Below are positions 10,791-20,859 of a stretch of 64,000 nt of DNA, one piece after another. The position numbers were made by a program, and so were the translations under genes. This DNA comes from Limnanthes douglasii subsp. nivea (taxonomy: Eukaryota > Streptophyta > Magnoliopsida > Brassicales > Limnanthaceae). Numbering within the stretch: position 1 is the stretch's first letter; each line of letters begins with the position of its first letter. The stretch lies in contig JAUPFV010000004.1 of the NCBI GenBank assembly GCA_036936605.1, forward strand, positions 126,331,737 to 126,395,736, written 5' to 3'. The notes beneath the pieces were generated by a model. It was not told the origin of the DNA, did no database searches, and was given only the letters and a program-made list of their open reading frames with translations.

Positions 10791-10846
10791 TTGGGGGCAT
10801 ACTCTTTCCTACCCTGGTGGCACGGGGAGGTTTTAATGAGGTGTCT
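10791..10846 (+). promoter_or_regulatory. Conserved post-pol stem-loop motif (E1)
   Basis: About 45 bases after the pol stop, GGGGGCATACTC, CCTACCCTGGTGG, CACGGGGAGG and TTTTAATGAGGTGTC occur in order. CCTACCC and GGGGAGG can pair imperfectly around GGTGGCAC. The same blocks follow pol in E2 (24104-24158), E3 (36584-36639) and E5 (63481-63537, minus), although these elements differ elsewhere. Possible roles are RNA packaging, polyadenylation of either transcript, or strand transfer; the sequence does not distinguish these. Confidence 0.7.
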
Positions 10847-11249
10847 AGTTTTTAAATAAAATTTAATGCCTTCTTGAAAAATTCGAAGTGGTTTGACTAG
10901 CAGTTCGATTTGATTCAGTGGAGTGATGACTATTTAAACATTTGTCATCGGAGAATTTAAACACTCTCACTTTAAAATATTTGTAAAATAACTAAAGACC
11001 ATTTAAATACGAGCCATCAAAATTAGAAAACTACAGAACAATGTAGGAATTATGTAAAATAAAATTGCTCGGTAGATACCGGAGAGTGATATTAAATATG
11101 TAAAATGCCTTGGCCATCCAAGGAATTTGAAGTTTTAAAAGAGAAGGTTAGTCCGGACAAGTGTCAGACACGATTACAAAAACGCCTTGGCCATCCAAGG
11201 ACTTTAGTTCAAACGTAAAAATTAAAAGATGGTTGATATTTTAAGGACT
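10847..11249. other. E1 region between the convergent gag-pol and antisense genes
   Basis: No coding potential is seen. It contains two copies of the palindrome CCTTGGCCATCCAAGG (11108-11123 and 11185-11200), each in a block of about 20-25 similar bases. The stretch would form the 3' untranslated region of the antisense transcript. Confidence 0.6.
11108..11200. repeat. Paired CCTTGG-CCAT-CCAAGG hairpins
   Basis: Two identical 16-base inverted repeats (11108-11123, 11185-11200) lie 77 bases apart, about 50-140 bases beyond the antisense stop codon. E2 has a related hairpin CCTTGG-GTGAT-CCAAGG at 24652-24668 and a weaker one near 24705, in the same place relative to its antisense gene. Confidence 0.75.
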
Positions 11250-14221
11250 TTAGTTCATAGATGTCCCAACCTCACTTGGTTTTTTTTTGGAATCGGTGGG
11301 TTCCTCGTCTGGACTCTCTCCGGTCTTTTCATCTTCATCAGTGGTGTCATCCCAACCGCTGGAATAACCGTGCTTATCACCATCAGCCATAGCATGGTGA
11401 GGAAGGTCTTCGTATTCCACGAATCGCCAAAAATCTCCGAGTGTCCTCTTCGGAAATTTCTGATGAAAGAGCAGGACCATGTCTGACTTGACCTCAGCAT
11501 ACCTTTCCTCTTGGGAGTCTATCACTTTGTTGGTGTATGCATTAATCCTAGCTTGGATTGTCTTTTCCTACTCCTTTAGCAAGTCATCTTTTTCTTGCTT
11601 AGCCTGAGACACAGCATCTTCAAGCGATATTTTATCGTTTGTTAGGGTCTGAATGACGTTGTCCTTGGCCTTCACCTCCTCTTTCGAAGTAGAAATATTT
11701 TTCTCCAAGTCAGAATACTTGGATTGAAGTTCTGTGACAACCCCCTCCGAAGTGGCCAACTTGGTGGCCAAATCTTCCTTCCCCATCTTCAACTCCTCAT
11801 TTTCTCTCTTTAATGCCTCGATGCTTTGGTTGGCAGTAAGGAGGTTGTTAGACAAACTCTCTTTATCAGAGGTGAGTGTATTGATGATAGCTGATTGATT
11901 TCGCACCTGCTTCTCCAAGTTAAGCACCGGTTGGATATTGCTCAACAAGGAATGGGTCACCATGTCCTTCTCCCCTGAAACAAAAAAAGATTTACCGTTG
12001 AAAGTGACGATGTTCGAAGAGCTTGGGGAGAGGTAAGGGCCAGCGAAGTCGTCATTCTCAAGGTATTCAAAGTAAAGACCAATTCCTTGGAGTCCACTGA
12101 TGTCTACTCCATCAATGTTGATGTCCCCTCCGGCACTATCTCCAGCATGGAAGACACTTGGGATTTCCTCTGGTTGAGTTGGGTCTGTTGGGTCGACCGG
12201 AGGAAAGGAGTCTGGAGGCCGGATGGAAACTTCATCTCCCTTTGAGGTTTTCTTCTTCTTAGCCTCTCTATCTCCACCTTCCACTCCCCGTTTTCGATCT
12301 TTCTTGGGGGCTTTTGAGGGCTTTGGAGATCCAACTACCTCTTTGGTACTCTCGGTTTCTACCACTTGTAGCAAAGCAACATCAATCCTTCCTTGTTCCT
12401 GCCCCTCATGGTTTGCTGGGATAGTGTCCTCAGCGTCACCTGGGATGACCTCAGCCACATCTTGCTTAGCCTTGCCTTTCTTGCCCTTCATTTTGCTTGG
12501 GACTTTAGCTCTGCCCGGCAAGGCTAGCTTTCCATCCTTTGCATTTGTCTTCTGAAGAATCACCTCCGGAGGGGGTGGAGTGGTTAATTCCTCCCAAAAC
12601 AAGTCTCTCCGATCGGTTGTATTCCAGAGATGGGATCTTACCAAGTTGCCTCCGGAAAAACAGTTGTGGAAGCGATTCCCCCATTTCTCAGCAACCCAAG
12701 CATTTAGCTTGGCACAAGTAGTCTGCCTCTCCTCTAAGTAGTCATTGAACTCCTTCGGCAGCACTACCAAAAAACAAAAGAAGAGAAATTAAACAAACAA
12801 ACTTATAATAAGAAAAAATAGAAAGATGTAATTAAATATTTACCTGTGCACTTCCATCTGCTGGTAAGCATGCTTGGATTGTCACAAGCTTTAATATTCC
12901 TCCCATTCTCCCAAGCACCACTGATAAACAAAAATTGAGTCTTCCAGTTTTTCTCCGACTCAAACAAGTCATCCACCACTTTGTAATTGTCACCCATATT
13001 GTAATGGTAGAAGGGGATGACATGATTTCTGCAAAGGCTGGCTACAGCAGCTAACTGCTCCATCGGAAACGGGATTCCGGAGAGCCTGGAGGCCATGATG
13101 TAGGCCAAGAGGGTGTACCAAGCGTTGGGGCTCAGTTGGCTTGGGCAGAGCTTTATCAGATGGAAATATCTGACGATCTCTGGGTCCAAGGGAAACCTAA
13201 GCCCCCAGTTGAATAACTCCGTGAAGACAACTATCTCACTGAGCTTGCAATCCATTGGCGTCTCCGGATCGATCGGTATCCTCATTTTAACATTTTATGG
13301 GATCCCCCACTTCGTCCGCATCCGGCCTAGTTCAGCTGTGTGAATAAAAGCATAATTGATCTTCTGCATGGCTAGCCGATACTTTACACTCACTTTGTGG
13401 AAGCAAGGTCCCATTTTTCCTACGAGGCACTCCGGCAGGTCCGGGTGTTTTAAACATAGTTTCTCTTTGCCCTTGCTTTTCCTGAAAATGGCAGTCTCAC
13501 TCGTCTGCCCGGAGACGTCGGTCTCAAAAGGGGCTTCTTCAACACTGTCCTCCATCACGTCTTCCATTACCGTGGAAGGGTTATCAGTTGTTTTTGGGAG
13601 GGAAGTGCTAGTGGTTGGCTCATTAAGCTATCTGGATGGTTGAGTGTTGCTTTCTTCTTGTGGTCTGGAGTCCGGCTGGGGCTCAGATCCGGAGGGTTCG
13701 TTTCGAAGGCTTGAACTGGTGGCCTCCGGACCAGACAATTTGTCTTTAGGAACCTTGATGGGTGCTTCTGAGCCTGTAATTTTATCTTTGGCCCCAGACT
13801 TAGAGGCCACGGATTGTGGAGATTTAGACTGTAGAGCAGCCTGACCTTTTACTAGACGACCTCTTCATCGATTTATTAGCTTTTCTGGGGAGATGTCAGC
13901 ATCCGATCCCATGACAATGAATGGGGAGGGTCTTTTGGGACTTGTAACTTCTTGCTCTTGTTCGACAATAGGCTCTGATTCCTGGACCGATGAGCCTGCG
14001 ACAATTGGTGAAAAACTAGGTTGGAATAACCTTCTAGGTTTAGAACTTCTGACAGAAGACGAACCTCGATCGGGCTCTGAACTTGGTGTTTCAGATTTGT
14101 CGATAGGAGAAACTGGTAGGCCTGCAGCAACGCGCTTTTCTCGTTCGATTCTTTGTGCTTTCTCTAACTCCGAAAAACTAAGCCACCCACCTTTTACAAG
14201 TGCGTTTCTTGCTGTAAACAT
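11250..14221 (-). pseudogene. E1 antisense gene, two exons, PF04195-like plus coiled coil
   Basis: Exon 1 is 14221-12844, the intron 12843-12764 (80 nt, CAG|GTAAAT donor, GGTAG acceptor) and exon 2 12763-11250. Spliced length is 2892 nt, exactly 964 codons, in one frame broken only by stops at 13865, 13628, 13295 and 11568; each could arise from CGA, CAG or CAA by one C-to-T change. The start MFTARNALVKGGWL is shared with E2. Order: Ser/Pro-rich segment; a globular segment with FNWGLRFPLDPEIVRYF and LSPNAWYTL, resembling the plant 'putative gypsy type transposon' family (Pfam PF04195, recalled); after the intron a Lys-rich segment; about 130 residues of coiled coil; an acidic tail. Function is unknown. 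It belongs to the extra ORFs known in Tat elements. Confidence 0.85.
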
Positions 14222-14322
14222 AAACTTACACCAAAAACAGGTTTTTGCAAAAGAGAGATAAAAGCTTTGATGATTAGAAGTGAAAAGATGATGAAGATGG
14301 TAAAATAGTGAAAAATGAGTTG

Positions 14323-14329
14323 ATTTATA
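14323..14329 (-). promoter_or_regulatory. Candidate TATA box of the E1 antisense gene
   Basis: On the minus strand TATAAAT lies about 100 bases upstream of the antisense ATG (14221), between that gene and the polypurine tract. The following leader is rich in CT and CATC, typical of plant 5' untranslated regions. E2 has TATAAAG around 27021-27030, about 145 bases before its antisense start. This suggests a promoter inside the element body rather than reverse transcription of the LTR. Confidence 0.5.
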
Positions 14330-14499
14330 CTAAAGAGGCAAAAGATACCTTGAAACCTAGGAGAATACGAAAAGATAGAGCTTCTAAGGATTTTGCCAGT
14401 CTGGATAAATCCGTTATACAAATCGAAATCGGTCCGAATATTGTTACAAGAGCTCATGAGCGATTTTTTAGGTCTTGCCAAAGGCCTTTGAACATAACC

Positions 14500-14514
14500 T
14501 AAAAAAGGGGCTAC
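14500..14514 (+). promoter_or_regulatory. E1 polypurine tract
   Basis: TAAAAAAGGGGCTAC directly precedes the 3' LTR. A purine run here resists RNase H and primes plus-strand synthesis. E2 has AGGGGGCTAGA and E3 has GAGGGACTAAGAAGGA in the same position, so GGG(G/A)CTA is a family signature. Confidence 0.8.
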
Positions 14515-14879
14515 TGATGAGTCCGGATTTTCTCACCACTTACTGTAGAAACCGGACAAGGGCATTTCGGACAAAAACCACCCACTGAACCATCCGAACA
14601 GGACTAAAGTATTAAAAACTAATCACTTTATGACTAAGCTAATTGCTAGACTGCTTAATAAACTAATGAGTTTTTGAACTCGACCCAATATCGTAAGCAT
14701 GACCCGAAAGCCCATGTGGCCCACAATTAAGCGTATAAATACCCAACCACTTTCATTAATGAGGGTAATGAACATTTAATACAACCAGGCAGCTCAAATC
14801 TCTCACTACAAACTACTTAAACATTAAATACCACAAAATACCTCACCAAATTACCCTCAGACTGAAATAATCCACACCA
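14515..14879 (+). mobile_element. E1 3' LTR
   Basis: 365 bp, same ends and length as the 5' LTR, TATA box at 14734-14741. It provides the polyadenylation region for the gag-pol transcript. Fifteen mismatches to the 5' LTR, mostly transitions. Confidence 0.95.
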
Positions 14880-14884
14880 ATAAT
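14880..14884. repeat. E1 target-site duplication, right copy (ATAAT)
   Basis: Exact match to 4651-4655. E0 RT coding resumes directly after it. Confidence 0.9.
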
Positions 14885-17085
14885 AAGTACTTCTATTGCC
14901 AATTATGGATAACCAACATTGTATTGATTAAAATGAAGAACAAAAATAGTAAATGTGTGTCAAATTCAAAAATCTCAACAATACTTGTTCAAAGAACCCT
15001 TTCCTTCTACCATAAATTGACCGACTTGTAGATGCAATCTCCAAGAATAAGATGGCGTTGTTCACAGATATCTATTCCAAATACAATTAAATACAGACAC
15101 ATGAGGATGATCACGAGCATACATTTTTCATTACAGAAATTGGACCGCATCGTACAAGGTGATGCACTTCGGGATGAAGAACACCAGATCTACATATCAA
15201 TTCCTTATCAATAAGGTCTTTGTCACAAAACTTAGTTAGAACCTGCAAGCATATATTGATAAAAGACTCATTACCAGCTTCTATAAAGATGATCATCTAG
15301 CTAACTTAGTAGAAACCTTTGGCAACCTTAATAAAGTCAATCTTTAGCTTAATCTGGAGAAGTATATCATTCATATTTGGGTAGGAAAATTAATTGATTT
15401 CATAGCTAGCGTGAAGGGAACTGAAGCACATCCAAATTAACTATACAACCTCACTTTTACAAACCCTCACGTAACAAAAAAGTAAAAATACTGATGAATA
15501 ATTTTTGGTGACATTGAACCAATTCATTTCAGATCTTCGAATAAATGTCACCCATTTTTTCAAATTTTGCAAAAAGTAGAGAAGTTATACTAGACCCAAT
15601 CTTGTGAATAAGCTTTACACAACATCAACAAGTTCCTTGCCTCACCAAAAATTATAAACATGCCAAATTCTGGAGAATAATTATACATCTTCTCAGCAGT
15701 CTCAGACTATACTGTAAGTGTTGTGCGGATTTGAGAGGAAGAAAAGACTCTCATGCGATTTACTATGTAAGTAAATCCTTACTTGATGCAAAAAATCGAT
15801 AGTTTCAGCTATAAAAGTTGGCCATAACTTTAGTGGTCGCATCTCAGAGCTCACATCATAATCGTCTGAATGTTCTTCTCTTTGAATAATGTAGTACACA
15901 AGTTGTACGTGTCAAATATATTAGCTAGGTTGTCCCTTGATTTGAACGACTATGATATTTGGTTTGAACAACGAACAATGATACAACTTAAGCTTTGGAG
16001 AACTTCTTAACGAATTTACAGTCAGAAAGACCTATACCTACCAAGGAGCAAGCTGAATCAACCTAACAAGTTCGAAAGAATGGTGAATGTGATAACCAAG
16101 GCTCAGTGGTGGGAATCCAATTAATAAGCCCCACATGAGATATCTTGATACAACATATCAAGTTTGGCTTCCTATCTTTCACCAATGAAACAAAGTACAA
16201 AACGAAAATTGTGGGCATTTGGCTGGCCAATAGTTGTGGAGCATAACATGTACGGATGCTTACAGATTCACAGCTGGTGGTTCATCAAGAACTTGACCAT
16301 ACTAAAGCTATACAAAAGATTCAATAATTTAGTATCTGAAGGATATTCGATTCCATGAAACCTTATTTGATGATGTCATTTTCAATCAAGTTCTAAGAGT
16401 GGAGAATGCTACTGCCGATCACTTGTCATCTTTAGCATGTATGCCAGTAGCACCGAGATCTATCTTCCAAGATAATCTTTCCATCACACCCAATAAAATA
16501 TTATCCATATTATTACCCTTATAAACATGGTAATCGATAGGAACCAAGGGAAATAAATGGATTGACGAACTCCTGTCATCCAATATCTGAAGGAACGAAT
16601 GCTCTTGGAGAATAAGGATAAAACTAGAATAATCAAGATAAAATCAACATGTTTTGTGTGGATATTAGACACACTCTCAAAGAAAAGTCTGACTAAACTA
16701 TTGCTCTGCTTCTTGGCCCCGAAGAAGCAACATTTATGGTGGATGAAATCCAAAATGGAAAAGGAAATTCCCATAATGGGTGCAAGACGCTTCACAACCT
16801 ACTATGATAGAGGATACCACGAACAAAGTCAAGAATTACGGTATATATTAGAGAATCTTCCACATGTACTACTCAACATAATATATCCGGTTGGACATTT
16901 ATGACCATTTTCAAAGGTTTCAAAAGATAAAAATTCTTACCGATAATAGTGTATTAATTTTCCAAATTGTGCAGGTGCAACCGTTGTTGAACATCACGAC
17001 TAAAAAATTCATACATTTTATACGTTCTAACATTTGCTGCAGATATGACACACTACAAAATATAACAACCGAAAAATAAGATTGA
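14885..17085 (+). mobile_element. E0 continuation: RT, two RNase H domains, integrase start
   Basis: Right part of the host element of E1. RT: QLWITNIVLIKMKNKN at 14900-14950, YKVMHFGMKNT-like sequence near 15150, LNLEKYIIHIWVGK near 15350. RNase H ends with LDLNDYDIWFEQ near 15960. The second RNase H shows TDSQLVVHQEL-like sequence near 16255-16290 and ENATADHLSSLA near 16405. Integrase: open segment 16891-17079 ends with FIRSNICCRYDTLQNITTEK, the stretch leading to the second catalytic Asp. Homology stops at about 17085, so the 3' end is lost. Many frameshifts and stops are present. Confidence 0.75.
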
Positions 17086-18021
17086 GTTTCAGAGCATCAA
17101 ACAAACATGATACTGTAACACGAGAAGTATTAAGCATATTTTTTAGGATATGACGAATATTTTTCAACCATTTGTACATTTATTATTTCTAATTTTTTTA
17201 TTCCATACAATTGTATACCACATGCGTTATCTTTTTATTTAATTATTAGTGTTTAATTCACTCTCTATTGAAATGATAATTATTATTTAATTATTATTTA
17301 TTATATTATAATTATTCTCATATATTTTATATTAACTAATTAGTTTATATATTAATTTAGTTTATTATTAGGATTATTGACTTAGTACGTATCTTATTTT
17401 ATGGATTTTTTAAAAATCCAAATATTATTTATTGATCATTATTTTATTAATTAGACCTAAAAATAAGCATGTAATTAGTTTCATTTTGTTATAAAGTATA
17501 ATTAGAATAATAATAAAAAACCAAATTAATCTGTGCAGTGACAATCAACCATTAGATCCGATTTAAAAAATTAGAAGATTACATTATTTTGTCTATTTCT
17601 AACTATTAGGACTACATTGTGGATCCGTTCACCTTTCTCATTATGATTGATGACGACCTCGTCAAGTTAATTTTTTAGATGAAATTAAGTATGTTATTTT
17701 GGAACAATATAAACTATTTAGTATTGAGTGACAAACAACACATCAATTTTTATATTTTTTAAAAACATTCGCATGAATGGCAGATGATTGGTAATGAAAA
17801 ATTTAATCATCATTTTTTTTAAATTTTAATTAATATGAATTTCTATTTACAATCTATTTATTTTTTGTTTTTTTTCCTTACATTCAATATATTATGAAAA
17901 ACTAGTGCCAACTTTTATTGCATATAACTTTAACTTGTGGGATGACGTAACTGAATTTGAAGCAGTTTGTTTTGTTAGTTGTGTAAAATTTTGGTTCAGT
18001 TAGATATCCCTGAATATACAT
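17086..18021. other. AT-rich sequence between E0 remnant and E2
   Basis: Very AT-rich, no open frame of note and no motif I recognise. It may include decayed E0 3' sequence or the original genomic target. No LTR or target duplication for E0 was found. Confidence 0.5.
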
Positions 18022-18397
18022 TGATAGGGTTGAATTTTGTTGGAGGCTAAAACAGTAAGAGGGTCAAATTTTTCTTCGAGAGGCAATTCAAACCTAGAAA
18101 CTCAATCATGATAAGTAAGTAGTATGCCTAGTTACGCAGCTAAGTGTCTAGTTCACTTACTTTTGGGCATATGGGCTTATAAGGCTGAACCGATTAAACA
18201 ACCCAATCCGAATGACTCATGGATCCAAAAAGATTATAAATAGTTCGACAAACATCATTTAATAGGTTGGACTTTTCCCTCTCTCTCTAAATATTAAATA
18301 CAAACATTTATATTATCTCTTCATTCTCCACATAGAATTTAGTACTACACAACTTAAATATCTTCTAAAACCACCGTCCAATCAATTTTTACCAACA
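18022..18397 (+). mobile_element. E2 5' LTR
   Basis: Starts TGATAGGGTTGAAT and ends TTTTTACCAACA. A TATA box (TATAAATA) lies at 18235-18242. A CT-rich stretch (CCCTCTCTCTCTAAATA) follows the likely transcription start. Confidence 0.88.
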
Positions 18398-18402
18398 ACA
18401 AA

Positions 18403-18420
18403 TTGGCAACCATAGTGGGA
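18403..18420 (+). promoter_or_regulatory. E2 primer-binding site
   Basis: TTGGCAACCATAGTGGGA matches the E1 site with two changes, both G-to-A or C-to-T, consistent with deamination after insertion. It lies five bases after the LTR end used here. Confidence 0.7.
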
Positions 18421-18479
18421 GTGTGAGGTGTCCGAATAACGACATTCAAAACATGACTTGTAAATTGTGCGTCAGATTT

Positions 18480-20175
18480 CTTTGAGGCATGGATCTTCAC
18501 ATGCAAGAAGTTCCCCCTCTTGAGAATGAAAAGATAAGAGCGTGATCAGTTGAGGGCAGAGACCAAAGCTTTGAAATCATATAAGGAGGGTGGAAAAGAG
18601 TTAAAGGGGAAGATAAGAAGTCTTGGTTTTGATGAACCCAATAACAGCCACAAACAAGATGAAAGTGATAAGTCCCCAAAACCTTATAAAATAACAAAAA
18701 GAAACATCAGGCTAAGCAATTATAGGAATCTCAACCACGTAATCACATTTAGATATCTCGTCTTTCTCATCAAGAAGTTATCATGGCCATCATAAGAAGA
18801 AATAAAGATTAACTACAAAGCATTCTAAGAAAATATCAGTTAAATGGGATTTACATGGGAAAAATGATATAAAGGGAAAAGGGAAGAAGAATGAATATCA
18901 AGGCAAAATGAAAGGGTTGGTAGACTACGGTATTGATCATTTGGTAAGAGATTGATTTGCTGTCAAGTCAGAACCAGGTATCTTTGCCACTTCTGATGAA
19001 GATCATATGTTTTTCCAATGTCATAATTGGAGGCAATCACGTTTGTCTTCAAAAGTTCTTTCGGAGCATCTACCGATGCGATTTGATAGCTCAAAACAGA
19101 GAAATATGATAGAAGTCAAGATCCTGACAATCACCTCGAACAATTTAAATTTTTTATGATGAATTTTAATGACGATGATAAGCTCTTGTGCTGGGCTTTT
19201 TTACAGACTTTCAAGGGAAGTGAATTGAAATGGTATAACAGATTGCCACAAGGATCTATACAAAACTTTGAAATGTTTTGTATGGATTTCCAAAGGAAGT
19301 TTGTGGGGATTAAAGAACTTAAAGGAAACAGTGATACTATCATTCATTGCGCACAAGAACCTAACAAGTCTTTAAAATATGACATTAGTCGTTTTATGAA
19401 TATAAAGAATGGATTGGCTGATTGTTTTGAGCAAGTAGTTATTGCTTCTCTAAGGTAGGGCTTAATGCTGGGAAATTTGGTTGATTCAGTTACTCGGAAG
19501 AAAGCAAAGACTTGGGGAGGACTATTGAACCAGGTTGGAAAACAAATCACCGTGGAAGAAACCAAAAAATCTAGAATACCCCGTCAGAATAGATCTACTC
19601 CCACAATATTTATCCAAAAAGCTACTACTCAGTTCCAAACAACAGTCAATTATCGTCCTAGGGAGTCCAGTCAAGGTTCACACTGGCTTTGACAGAGTCA
19701 GTCAAATCAGAACCAACACTCTAGATCGAAGATAAATATGTGGGTTATACATGAATGGTTTGCAAAATTTGGTAAAAATATACCCAATATTTATGATAAA
19801 ACCAAGAATACTGTACATTTCCAAAGGCCAGCACCAATTCAATCTCCTAGATAAAATCGAAACACACGCTTTATAGGTACCACAATGATGTCGGCCATGG
19901 TACCCAAGATTGTATTTCTCTGAAGCAAGATGTGCAACATTGATTGTAAGTGGGAAATTATCTGCTTTTGTTAAAAAACAAGGAGAAGTAGACAAACTAA
20001 CATGCAAGCTCAACCTAGTACAAATACCGCCCAAGTTACATCTCCAAATGTTCAAAAAAACGTACAGAGACATCTAAACAAGAAAGTGAAATGGTACTTG
20101 CTGAACGGTTTGATGTAGATTATGAGTACTTAGACCCCGATCCAGATGGGTTCCAAGTGGGTGTGATAATATAGA
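18480..20175 (+). pseudogene. gag: E2 gag pseudogene
   Basis: Lys/Ser-rich N-terminal part (18550-18795), then the gag core from 19156: LLCWAFLQTFKGSELKWYNR, NGLADCFEQVVIASLR, a TAG at 19456-19458, then SVTRKKAKTWGGLLNQVGKQ in the same frame. Around 19870-19920 a frame change exposes a worn zinc knuckle (YHNDVGHGTQDC) whose first Cys is lost. The C-terminal ERFDVDYEYLDPDP block (about 20105) is shared with E1 and E4. Confidence 0.8.
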
Positions 20176-20394
20176 AAACAAATAAAGTATCCAATATTCA
20201 CTACTATTTCGAATCTTTAACTATTTTTGGGGTAAATAGTGTTGCATCACCATCAAGCTATTCTAGGAAAAGACACGTGAATAGTTTAGCAATTCAATTG
20301 GAGGGAAAAATATCTACACACCTCTATTAGAGCCCTAACTCTTTTATTATCTTTGATGAGGATGACATAAGGGAAATTTATGGCCCTAATGAAG

Positions 20395-20830
20395 ATGATG
20401 TGGTGATAGGAGCATCTATCGAAAGCAATAAAATACGAAGGATCTTAGTTGACACAAGCAGTCTGGAAAATATTTTACTTTTTAATAACTTATAAGCATA
20501 TGAAAAATCCTTGCGTTATTCAACGTTCAAATAGAACCACAATAGGGTTTACCAGCAGCTCAGCTGATGTAATTGGGGAATTTGAATGAGAGGTCTTGAT
20601 AGGAAAATGACGACTCAAGAAAACGGTGAGGGTTTTATTCATAGTAATTGATTTTTTGACGTATTATAATGAAATATTTAGTAGATCTTGGCTATCTAGG
20701 ATCCATGAAGTAACATCCACTATTCACTAATGTTTGAAATATGTCGTGGGAGGTCAAGTAGGCGTCGTCCGAAGTAGCCAAAAGATGGGAAAGAAATGTT
20801 ATGTCATTTCTCTCGCTCCAAAATCATTAG
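20395..20830 (+). pseudogene. pol: E2 retropepsin with mutated active site
   Basis: RRILVDTSSLENI aligns with the active site of E1 and E4, but the catalytic Gly codon is Ser (20457-20459), giving DTS instead of DTG. That alone would be expected to abolish activity. The flap and C-terminal segments follow in shifted frames with several stops. Confidence 0.75.
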
Positions 20831-20859
20831 AAGTAGTGAAAGTTTGAAAATAATAGTAA

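Larger units (their letters stand above)
4656..14879 (+). mobile_element. E1: complete Tat-type Ty3/gypsy LTR retrotransposon (10.2 kb)
   Basis: Both LTRs (365 bp each), primer-binding site, gag, protease, RT, RNase H, a second RNase H, integrase, a spliced antisense gene, polypurine tract and the 5-bp target duplication are all present. Counting by eye, the LTRs differ at 15 of 365 positions (about 4%). At a commonly used grass rate of 1.3e-8 substitutions per site per year that would be about 1.6 million years, with large uncertainty. gag-pol carries at least three frameshifts and about ten stops, so E1 cannot make its own proteins. It sits inside the RT of E0. Confidence 0.95.

Noticed and set aside
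11229..14261. Several plus-strand open frames between 11.2 and 14.3 kb (for example 12223-12555, 13893-14261)
   Set aside because: They are shadows of the antisense gene: no motif, low-complexity composition mirroring the Ser/Pro- and Lys-rich minus-strand protein.
4656..14879. E1 as an endogenous virus with an envelope gene
   Set aside because: The only long frame after integrase is antisense and lacks a signal peptide or membrane segment, so it is not an env. The element is an ordinary Ty3/gypsy retrotransposon.
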